Source: Chloroflexota bacterium
GTDB lineage: Bacteria; Chloroflexota; Dehalococcoidia; Lucifugimonadales; Lucifugimonadaceae
DNA length: 14,538 bases
NCBI GenBank assembly: GCA_013911545.1
Contig: JACETA010000012.1
Coordinates: 1-14,538 of the forward strand
Direction of reading: 5' to 3'
The stretch's first letter is position 1, and the number at the start of each line of letters is the position of its first letter. Shown here in pieces: positions 1-6,316 of the stretch. The translations under genes were made by a program, and so were the position numbers. Under the pieces are notes generated by a model. That model saw only the letters and a list, made by a program, of their open reading frames with translations. It searched no databases and was not told the origin of the DNA.

Positions 1-6
1 ATATAA

Positions 7-756
7 ATGTCTGGACATTCAAAATGGAGCACAATTAAACACAAGAAAGGTGCCTTAGATGCTAAAAGAGGTAAATTATTTACTAAGTTAAGTAAAGAAA
101 TTATTGTTGCAGCTAGAGAAGGGGCCGACCCAGAAATGAATTTCAGGTTAAGGCTAGCAATACAAAATGCAAAAGTTTCCAATATGCCCAGCGATAACAT
201 CGAAAGAAGCATAAAAAAAGGATCTGGCGAAGACACTGGGGGGGCAATTTTTGAGGAAATAACTTATGAAGGTTATGGCCCTGGCGGAACAGCGTTTATC
301 CTGCAAGCTCTTACAGATAATAAAAATAGGACTGCAGCTGAAGTTAGATCATGCTTTTCAAAAAATGGTGGTAATTTAGCTGAAAGTGGAGCGGTGTCAT
401 GGAATTTTGAAACAAAAGGTGTGATAGGTATACACACGCAAAAAGAATACATTGATGATATTTCAATGAATGGGATAGATGCTGGGGCAATTGATGTTGA
501 AGTAGAGGATTTAAATATAACTTTTTATACAACTTATCAAGATTTTGAAAATGTAAAAAAATTTTTAGAATCTGAAAATACTGTACAAATTGATAGTTCA
601 GAAATAGAACTTGTTCCCAATACATTTGCTGAAGTTGATAAATCCATGGCACTTAAAACTATGAAATTATTAGAAAAATTAGAAGATTTAGATGATATTC
701 AAAAAGTATTCTCAAACTTAAATATAACTAATGAATTAATTGATGATTTTGAATAA
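7..756 (+). CDS. yebC: YebC/PmpR (TACO1) family protein
   Basis: A 249-residue protein, a usual length for the YebC/TACO1 family. The N-terminus MSGHSKWSTIKHKKGALDAK is the family hallmark. It is followed by the helical stretch with FRLRLAIQNAKVSNMPSDNI (residues about 46-65) and the EITYEGYGPGG segment near 84-94. Family members are soluble cytoplasmic proteins, described as transcriptional regulators and more recently as translation factors that help ribosomes through difficult (proline-rich) stretches. The sequence does not say which role applies here. The ATG lies six bases from the window edge, so its promoter and ribosome site cannot be judged, but the N-terminus matches the family exactly. 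In many bacteria yebC precedes ruvC; here uvrB follows after five bases, probably in one transcript. Confidence 0.95.
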   Translation: MSGHSKWSTIKHKKGALDAKRGKLFTKLSKEIIVAAREGADPEMNFRLRLAIQNAKVSNMPSDNIERSIKKGSGEDTGGAIFEEITYEGYGPGGTAFILQALTDNKNRTAAEVRSCFSKNGGNLAESGAVSWNFETKGVIGIHTQKEYIDDISMNGIDAGAIDVEVEDLNITFYTTYQDFENVKKFLESENTVQIDSSEIELVPNTFAEVDKSMALKTMKLLEKLEDLDDIQKVFSNLNITNELIDDFE

Positions 757-761
757 TTTGT

Positions 762-2726
762 ATGGAATCATATAAATTAAATCCAGATTTTAAACCAAAA
801 GGTGACCAATCTAAAGCTATTGATAAGTTATATCAAGGATTGAATAGTGGAGGGAAAAGGCATACTTTATTAGGTGTTACAGGTAGTGGAAAAACATTCA
901 CTATGGCAAATACAATTTCGAAGCTAGAAAAGCCAGCATTAATCATTGCCCACAATAAAACTTTAGCTGCACAACTAGCTACAGAATTTGAAGAATTTTT
1001 ACCTGAAACAAATGTTCACTATTTTGTTTCATATTATGATTATTACCAACCTGAAGCTTATGTGCCTAGATCTGATACTTATATAGAAAAAGAGGCAGAT
1101 ATTAATGAAGAAATAGAAAAGTTAAGGCACGCATCTACTAATAATTTATTAAATAAAAAAAATGTTGTTATTGTTGCCTCTGTTTCATGTATTTATGGAT
1201 TAGGTGACCCTGATGAATATAATGATTTCAAGGTAAATTTAAAAACGGGAGGTCAGCAAAATTTAAGAGATCTGCAGAGAAAATTAGTCTCAATGCAATA
1301 TGTTAGAAATGAAATAGATTTACAAAGAGGAACATTCAGGGTCAGGGGAGACACGTTAGAAGTTATCCCGTCTGATGAAGAGGTTGTAACAAGGGTACAA
1401 TTCTGGGGAGATGAAATTGAAAAAATTACATCAGTTGATAATTTAACTGGAGAAGTTTTAAATAAAAAAAATGATTTTTCTATTTTTCCTGCAAAACATT
1501 GGGTTACTAGCGAAGAAAGAATGGTATCTGCAATAAAAGATATTGAAAATGAACTTCAAGAACAAATTAAGTTTTTAAAATCTCAAAATAAACTATTAGA
1601 GGTCCAAAGATTAGAACAGCGAACATTATTTGATATTGACCTGATGAAAGAAACAGGTACATGCCCAGGCATTGAGAACTATTCAAGACACCTTGGAAGA
1701 AGGGAGCAAGGGTCTCCGCCACAAACTTTAATTGATTATTTCCCTGATGACTTCATAACATTTATTGACGAAAGCCACATTACATTACCCCAAATAAGAG
1801 CAATGTCTAGCGGTGACTTTTCTAGAAAATCAACTTTAGTTGATTATGGCTTTAGACTTCCATCAGCAATTGATAATAGGCCACTAAATTTTGAGGAGTT
1901 CAATAATAAAGTTAACCAAATTACCTTTGTTTCTGCTACACCTGGCCCTCACGAAAAGGAGGTTGAAGAAAGTAGGATTTTTCAAATCATGAGACCAACG
2001 GGCCTTCTCGATCCAAAAATAACAATATCACCATCTAAAAATCAAATTGATAATTTAATTCAAAGAATTAGAGATAGAATTAGTCAAAAACAACGAATAC
2101 TAGTCACAACACTAACAAAAAAAATGGCAGAAGAGCTTTCAGAATATTTAATTGAGATGGGAATAAAAACTCATTACCTTCACTCAGAAATAGATACACT
2201 TGAAAGAATTGAAATACTTCGTGATTTAAGATACGGAATTTATGATGTTGTTGTAGGTATAAATTTACTTAGAGAGGGATTAGATTTACCTGAAGTGAGT
2301 TTAGTTGCAATTTTAGATGCAGACAAAGAAGGTTTCTTGAGATCCTCCACATCTTTAATTCAAACTATTGGGAGAGCTGCAAGACATATAGATGGAGAGG
2401 TTGTTATGTATGCAGACAGAAAAACTGATTCAATGGAATATGCTATTAAAGAAACAGAAAAAAGAAGAAGGGTTCAGCATGAATTTAATAAAAAAAATGA
2501 TATTACTCCTACATCAATAAATTCTTCTATAAAAGATATTACTGAAAAATTAAAAAGTAATGAAGAAAATAAAGAAATTTTTGAAGGAGATATCAAAAAA
2601 GAAGATGCTTTTAAAATGATTAAAAAACTGGAGAAAGAAATGAAATCTTTCGCCAAAAGCATGGAATTTGAAAAAGCAGCTTTAATTAGGGACCAAATTC
2701 AAGATATACGGAAAATTAGCAAGTAG
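762..2726 (+). CDS. uvrB: Excinuclease ABC subunit B
   Basis: UvrB is the DNA-damage-verifying helicase-like subunit of nucleotide excision repair; it receives damaged DNA from UvrA and recruits UvrC. At 654 residues it is full length. Visible in order: Walker A GVTGSGKT (38-45); the beta-hairpin region with YYDYYQPEAYVP (91-102); Walker B-type DESH (336-339); the SATPGPHE segment; helicase motifs including LREGLDLPEV and QTIGRAARH; and a C-terminal UVR motif (about 617-654) that binds UvrC. No key residue is missing. The ATG is five bases after the yebC stop and has no Shine-Dalgarno in front, so it probably relies on read-through or coupling from yebC. uvrA and uvrC are not in the window. 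Confidence 0.98.
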   Translation: MESYKLNPDFKPKGDQSKAIDKLYQGLNSGGKRHTLLGVTGSGKTFTMANTISKLEKPALIIAHNKTLAAQLATEFEEFLPETNVHYFVSYYDYYQPEAYVPRSDTYIEKEADINEEIEKLRHASTNNLLNKKNVVIVASVSCIYGLGDPDEYNDFKVNLKTGGQQNLRDLQRKLVSMQYVRNEIDLQRGTFRVRGDTLEVIPSDEEVVTRVQFWGDEIEKITSVDNLTGEVLNKKNDFSIFPAKHWVTSEERMVSAIKDIENELQEQIKFLKSQNKLLEVQRLEQRTLFDIDLMKETGTCPGIENYSRHLGRREQGSPPQTLIDYFPDDFITFIDESHITLPQIRAMSSGDFSRKSTLVDYGFRLPSAIDNRPLNFEEFNNKVNQITFVSATPGPHEKEVEESRIFQIMRPTGLLDPKITISPSKNQIDNLIQRIRDRISQKQRILVTTLTKKMAEELSEYLIEMGIKTHYLHSEIDTLERIEILRDLRYGIYDVVVGINLLREGLDLPEVSLVAILDADKEGFLRSSTSLIQTIGRAARHIDGEVVMYADRKTDSMEYAIKETEKRRRVQHEFNKKNDITPTSINSSIKDITEKLKSNEENKEIFEGDIKKEDAFKMIKKLEKEMKSFAKSMEFEKAALIRDQIQDIRKISK

Positions 2727-2750
2727 TAGAATAAATAAAATCATCTAGTG

Positions 2751-2756
2751 TATAAT
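2751..2756 (+). promoter_or_regulatory. -10 box (TATAAT), candidate leaderless promoter of the SufT-like gene
   Basis: A perfect TATAAT ends six bases before the ATG at 2763, which would place the transcription start on the A of the ATG. No Shine-Dalgarno lies between. The -35 region (around 2727-2733) is only a weak match. The box lies in the short gap after uvrB (stop 2724-2726), so the Fe-S gene pair may have its own start as well as read-through. In an AT-rich genome a chance TATAAT is possible. Confidence 0.55.
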
Positions 2757-2762
2757 ATTGTT

Positions 2763-3071
2763 ATGAGTGAAAATTTAAACAAAGATAAAGTTATTGATGC
2801 ATTAAAGGAAGTATTTGATCCGGAAATTCCTGTAAACATTGTTGACCTAGGATTAATTTATGATGTTGAAATAGACGGAACTGATGTTGATGTTAAAATG
2901 ACTTTAACTGCAGCAGGTTGTGGAATGGGACCATATATAGCTCAACAAGCGGAGTGGGCAATTTCTGAAATTGACGACGTTGAAGATGTAAATGTGGATA
3001 TTGTATTTGACCCTCCATGGGATCCAGAAAGAATTACTGAAGACGGTAAAAAACTTCTCGGAATCGACTAA
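2763..3071 (+). CDS. MIP18/SufT-like (DUF59) Fe-S cluster assembly protein
   Basis: A 102-residue single-domain protein of the MIP18/DUF59 (SufT, PaaD-like) family, which helps insert or mature Fe-S clusters in the cytoplasm. Family landmarks: DPEIPVNIVDLGLIYDVEI (19-37), MTLTAAGCGMGP (46-57) with the conserved Cys53, and VFDPPWDPERITEDGKKLLG (81-100). The GCGMGP form is closest to SufT. A GTG at 2748 would add five residues, but I prefer the ATG at 2763 because family N-termini start about here and the TATAAT at 2751 would put the mRNA start at this ATG. The next gene begins on the base after its stop, so it is almost surely co-translated with the Mrp-like ATPase, to which this domain is fused in many bacteria. 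Confidence 0.9.
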   Translation: MSENLNKDKVIDALKEVFDPEIPVNIVDLGLIYDVEIDGTDVDVKMTLTAAGCGMGPYIAQQAEWAISEIDDVEDVNVDIVFDPPWDPERITEDGKKLLGID

Positions 3072-3884
3072 ATGTCTCCACAAAGAAAACTTACACCACA
3101 AGAAGAAGCACGTCTATCCCAAGTTAGAGAGAATTTTCAAAAAAGAAAACAGATAACGCAAAGCATTTCAACTGTATCAAATAAAATTGGAGTTTACAGT
3201 GGAAAAGGCGGTGTTGGCAAAACAACTGTTTCAGTTAACCTAGCATGTTCGTTGGCTTCACAAGGAAAATCGGTTGGAATTTTTGATGTAGACATAGATT
3301 GCCCTAATGTTGCAAATATTCTTCATTTAAGTGAGGGGCCTACACAAAATGAGAAAGATAATAAATTTTACCCATCATCCCGTTTCGATATAAAAGTTAT
3401 GACAATGTCTTTTTTTCATGAAAATGAAGAAGAGGCAACTATATGGAGAGGCCCAATGATTACAAATGCAATAAATCAACTTCTCCAAATGACTCATTGG
3501 GGTGAACTTGATTATTTAATTGTTGATTTGCCCCCAGGAACATCAGATGGCCCACTAACTGTTATGCAAACATTAAATTTAGATGGATTTATTATTGTTA
3601 CAGCCCCTCAAAAAGTTGCTAAATTAGATGCAATCCGATCTATAAATATGATAAAAAAATTAAATCAAGAAGTAATAGGGGTTGTTGAAAATTTTTCTGG
3701 TCCGGTCTTTGGGTCAGGTGCCGCAGATGAAATCTCTGAACAATTTGATATACCAAAACTTGGTTCTATATCTTTAAATGGTGAACACAATTCCGGAACT
3801 AAACCGGCATCAATGACTTCAAAAACAGTAAAAGACGAATTTTTAGAAATTTCTTCTGCTGTAATAGAAAAATTTAATAATTAA
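3072..3884 (+). CDS. Mrp/NBP35-like P-loop ATPase lacking the CxxC cluster site
   Basis: A 270-residue cytoplasmic ATPase of the Mrp/NBP35 (ApbC) branch of the MinD/ParA superfamily, proteins that carry Fe-S clusters to apo-enzymes. Seen: a polar helical N-terminal extension (1-37) where many Mrps carry a MIP18 domain; the deviant Walker A GKGGVGKTT (44-52) with the signature Lys; and VDLPPGTSDGPLTVMQTL (151-168), which is diagnostic of Mrp rather than ParA or MinD. The usual segment VENMS-(Y/F)-x-CPxC is here VENFSGPVFGSGAADE (205-220), so the CxxC and its loop are gone. Only two Cys remain (59 and 77), far apart in sequence. It directly abuts the SufT-like gene. Its stop overlaps the stop of the convergent SelA-like gene. 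Family assignment is firm; cluster carriage is doubtful. Confidence 0.88.
   Translation: MSPQRKLTPQEEARLSQVRENFQKRKQITQSISTVSNKIGVYSGKGGVGKTTVSVNLACSLASQGKSVGIFDVDIDCPNVANILHLSEGPTQNEKDNKFYPSSRFDIKVMTMSFFHENEEEATIWRGPMITNAINQLLQMTHWGELDYLIVDLPPGTSDGPLTVMQTLNLDGFIIVTAPQKVAKLDAIRSINMIKKLNQEVIGVVENFSGPVFGSGAADEISEQFDIPKLGSISLNGEHNSGTKPASMTSKTVKDEFLEISSAVIEKFNN
3881..3884. other. Shared TTAA: fused stop codons of convergent genes
   Basis: The plus-strand Mrp-like gene stops with TAA at 3882-3884 and the minus-strand SelA-like gene stops with TAA read from 3883 to 3881. The palindrome TTAA therefore carries both stops, and the genes overlap by four bases. No intrinsic terminator hairpin is visible on either side. 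The same arrangement recurs at 6313-6316. Confidence 0.95.
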
Positions 3885-5032
3885 ATCTTTCTAAGCTCTT
3901 CAGCTAACCTTTCCCCAACAATTTCTTCTTCACCATCATACAATCCAAACGGAGAAATTCTAGCTAAATTACCATTAAAATTTCCGTCCATATCTTGATC
4001 ACATCTTATCCATATTGCTGGATTTCCGTCTCTTAATGCATTCTGAACATCTATCAAACTAGAATTATTTTTTGTTAACGTAATTTTCACACCATGAGGG
4101 TCATGACCCAAAGTATTTTCTTGGACTTCAACTTCTATCCCTTCAATATTATTAATATATGAGGCAATCTTAATACATAATTTTTCAGCCTTAGCCAATC
4201 TATCTTCATGATTAATATTCATCCATATTTTAGCCGCTTCAACAGCTCCTATTATTTCTTGCCTATCAATTTTTTGAGGTCTCCCAACTCCTCTTACTCT
4301 CCTCATTTCATATGATATGAAGCTTTGCAATGCAACTTTATCAACTACTTCTCTGGTCCCTATGACAAATCCAGTTGAATGTGGGGCACCAAAATATTTA
4401 GCTGCATATGATACTGAATCAGCGCCCATATTTGAATATTTAGATAAATTTTCAAGTGGATAAATTTGCCCAGCTGCATCTACCATTACATAAAGATTAT
4501 TTTTTTTAGCAATTTTAATTGTTTCTTCAAGACTTAAAGCTTTAGGGTCACTAAAAGTTTCATTTGCAACATAATGGACTGCTACAGTTTTATCAGTAAT
4601 TGAATTTTCTAAATCCGCTGCAGTGACTAAATCTTCACTTCCAAATTCTACTAATTTTGCACCGGCATATGTTAAGCATCTTTCATAGTGATACCTTTGA
4701 CGAGATTGAATTAAAATTTCATCTTTCATTCCAGTTGTATCTGGCAACCTAACAATAAGATCATCATTATCACCTGCCATAAATGCAGCAGTTGTAAGAG
4801 TAAGTGCAGAACCAGCACCAGAAGTTATATAGCAGGCTTCAGCCCCAAACAATTTTGAAATGTAGTCCCCTGCTTTTTGTTCAAGTTCATCCATTGGGAC
4901 ATACATATCTTGGGCGCTTTGCATAGCATCAATGACTTGTTGCGGTTGAGTAGAACCACCCAATAAAGTGACACTCCCGATTGCATTGATTATTGGCTTT
5001 ATTCCAAGTTCGGAGTATATTTTATTTACCAT
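3881..5032 (-). CDS. SelA-like PLP-dependent enzyme (fold-type I)
   Basis: A 383-residue PLP enzyme of the SelA-like group (class-V aminotransferase fold). The N-terminus with GIKPIINAIGSVTLLGGS (10-27) is typical. SGAGSA (71-76) should bind the cofactor phosphate, Asp185 in VDAAGQ should contact the pyridine nitrogen, and Lys212 in SYAAKYFGAPHSTG is the likely Schiff-base lysine. It lacks the length (about 460) and tRNA-binding N-terminal domain of true selenocysteine synthase, and no selB or selD is nearby. A catabolic role like D-glucosaminate-6-phosphate ammonia-lyase (DgaE) or another lyase or racemase is more likely; the substrate is unknown. It is divergent from an amidohydrolase. The ATG is chosen because GAGGT precedes it by five bases. 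Sure of the family, not of the reaction. Confidence 0.85.
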   Translation of the reverse strand: MVNKIYSELGIKPIINAIGSVTLLGGSTQPQQVIDAMQSAQDMYVPMDELEQKAGDYISKLFGAEACYITSGAGSALTLTTAAFMAGDNDDLIVRLPDTTGMKDEILIQSRQRYHYERCLTYAGAKLVEFGSEDLVTAADLENSITDKTVAVHYVANETFSDPKALSLEETIKIAKKNNLYVMVDAAGQIYPLENLSKYSNMGADSVSYAAKYFGAPHSTGFVIGTREVVDKVALQSFISYEMRRVRGVGRPQKIDRQEIIGAVEAAKIWMNINHEDRLAKAEKLCIKIASYINNIEGIEVEVQENTLGHDPHGVKITLTKNNSSLIDVQNALRDGNPAIWIRCDQDMDGNFNGNLARISPFGLYDGEEEIVGERLAEELRKI

Positions 5033-5037
5033 TGTTT

Positions 5038-5042
5038 ACCTC
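5038..5042 (-). promoter_or_regulatory. Shine-Dalgarno of the SelA-like gene
   Basis: On the minus strand GAGGT sits five bases before the ATG (5032), a good match to the anti-Shine-Dalgarno core. It is the best ribosome-binding site in the window and fixes this start codon. Confidence 0.75.
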
Positions 5043-5072
5043 AAATAATTAGATTATTAAATTACAATTTAA

Positions 5073-5078
5073 ATTATA
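5073..5078 (-). promoter_or_regulatory. -10 box (TATAAT) for the SelA-like gene
   Basis: A perfect TATAAT on the minus strand would start the transcript near 5066 and give a leader of about 34 bases that contains the GAGGT ribosome site. The -35 position would fall inside the start of the divergent amidohydrolase and matches the consensus poorly. The box overlaps the candidate plus-strand -10 at 5075-5080. Confidence 0.5.
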
Positions 5079-5080
5079 CG
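5075..5080 (+). promoter_or_regulatory. Candidate -10 (TATACG), leaderless start of the amidohydrolase
   Basis: TATACG matches four of six consensus positions and ends six bases before the ATG at 5087, the same geometry as the TATAAT in front of the SufT-like gene. There is no Shine-Dalgarno in the 54-base gap on this strand. It overlaps the minus-strand -10, so the two promoters could exclude one another. Confidence 0.35.
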
Positions 5081-5086
5081 ATAAAG

Positions 5087-6316
5087 ATGAAAAAGAAAAT
5101 AATTAAATCCAACAACATAGCAAATGCTAATTTAGATGGGTGGCTTAATAATCATGCAATTGTTATCGAAAATAAAAAAGTTAAAGAAATAATTAGTCAA
5201 AGCATTATTCCTGAAACAAGTTCTTTCAAGGTTATTGATTTTGGAAATTCTTATGCAATCCCAGGAATAATTGAAACTCATGCCCACCTACAATTTTCTG
5301 CAACTCCAGAAGCATATGAAATTTATTTTGAAGAAAATGAAGATCAAAGATATCAAAGGGCTGTAAAAAATGCTGAAACAGCTCTAATGTCCGGTGTAAC
5401 CTCGCTAAGAGACTTAGGTTCTCCAAATAATTTAATTTTTCCAATTCATAATGATATTAAAAATGGCAAAATTAAGGGACCTAATATATACCCAACAGGA
5501 ACGCCATTAACAGTAAAGGATGGACATTGCTGGTTTTTTGGAGCTACAGTAAATAATTTAGATGATATTTTTAGTGTTATTGATAATCAACTTTCACTCG
5601 GAGCAACACATATTAAAATGATGGCTTCAGGCGGAAACTTTACTCCAAGCTCTAACCCAAGAATTTCTCAATTTTCTCTAAAAACTATTCAAGAGACAGT
5701 AAATTACTGCAATAAAAATAATACTTATCTTTGCGCTCATACGTTATCAAGAAACTCAACAATCCAATGCATTGAAAGCGGAGTACAGAATATTATACAT
5801 GGAAGATGGTTTGATGAGTCAACTGACAAAGCATATTCATTTAGTAAGGAATATTCAAAAATGATAGTTGATAAAGGTTTATTTGTTGACTCAACAATAT
5901 CAAAGCATTTATTGGAATATGAATCAAAATTAATGGGTGAAAAGCAAAGAGCTTCTAATCCAAATATAAAATCTGAACCAACATTAGAAAGCATAATAAA
6001 TATTTTCAGATATCTTGATTCAGAAGGTGTAAAAATAATTGGAGCTTTAGATATGGGGATGTCTAGGGCAGATTTTAATAAAGCTGTTGCAAGCGCTTGG
6101 GTTCATGTTGAATGGCTGGGTTTTGATCACTGGAAAGCTATTAGGAGCATTACTACTACCAATGCAGAGGCTTTAAGGATTGAAAAAAGTAAAGGATTGT
6201 TAATTGAAGGATTTGATGCAGATGTTGTTTATTACAAAAATGATCCATCTCTTAATATAAGGAATTTAGTTTTTAATCCCCTTCATGTAATAAAAAATGG
6301 TGAAGTAGTTTTTTAA
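5087..6316 (+). CDS. Metal-dependent amidohydrolase (imidazolonepropionase/prolidase-like)
   Basis: A 409-residue amidohydrolase-superfamily enzyme with the small beta-sandwich formed by both termini and a TIM barrel between. Metal and catalytic positions are visible: His65 and His67 in ETHAHL, Lys177 in HIKMMASGG (likely the carboxylated bridging lysine), His218 in CAHTLS, His238 in IIHGRW and Asp322 in GALDMGMSRADF. The C-terminal GLLIEGFDADVVYYKNDP followed by VIKNGEVVF is standard for this group. The usual GTDAG around the catalytic Asp is changed to ALDMG. Related enzymes hydrolyse amide bonds in dipeptides, N-acyl amino acids or cyclic amides; the substrate cannot be read off here. No signal peptide, so cytoplasmic. 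It is divergent from the SelA-like enzyme and convergent with the acetyl-CoA synthetase gene. Confidence 0.9.
   Translation: MKKKIIKSNNIANANLDGWLNNHAIVIENKKVKEIISQSIIPETSSFKVIDFGNSYAIPGIIETHAHLQFSATPEAYEIYFEENEDQRYQRAVKNAETALMSGVTSLRDLGSPNNLIFPIHNDIKNGKIKGPNIYPTGTPLTVKDGHCWFFGATVNNLDDIFSVIDNQLSLGATHIKMMASGGNFTPSSNPRISQFSLKTIQETVNYCNKNNTYLCAHTLSRNSTIQCIESGVQNIIHGRWFDESTDKAYSFSKEYSKMIVDKGLFVDSTISKHLLEYESKLMGEKQRASNPNIKSEPTLESIINIFRYLDSEGVKIIGALDMGMSRADFNKAVASAWVHVEWLGFDHWKAIRSITTTNAEALRIEKSKGLLIEGFDADVVYYKNDPSLNIRNLVFNPLHVIKNGEVVF
6313..6316. other. Second shared TTAA: fused stop codons of convergent genes
   Basis: The amidohydrolase ends with TAA at 6314-6316 and the minus-strand acetyl-CoA synthetase ends with TAA read from 6315 to 6313. 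They overlap by four bases through a TTAA palindrome, as at 3881-3884. There is no space for a terminator between the genes and I see no hairpin with a U-tract within either end. Confidence 0.95.

Noticed and set aside
344..652. Open reading frame on the minus strand inside yebC, and similar antisense frames elsewhere
   Set aside because: They lie fully over well-recognised genes, have biased composition typical of reverse-frame reading, and show no family motif.
2748..2762. GTG start five codons before the SufT-like ATG
   Set aside because: It overlaps the region just before the perfect TATAAT, adds residues not seen in the family, and has no ribosome site.
2727..2762. Intrinsic terminator after uvrB
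   Set aside because: The short AT-rich gap has no GC-rich stem or U-tract; the same holds for 8827-8851 and 14108-14114.
3881..5032. True selenocysteine synthase (SelA)
   Set aside because: Too short, lacks the N-terminal tRNA-binding domain, and has no selenocysteine genes nearby.
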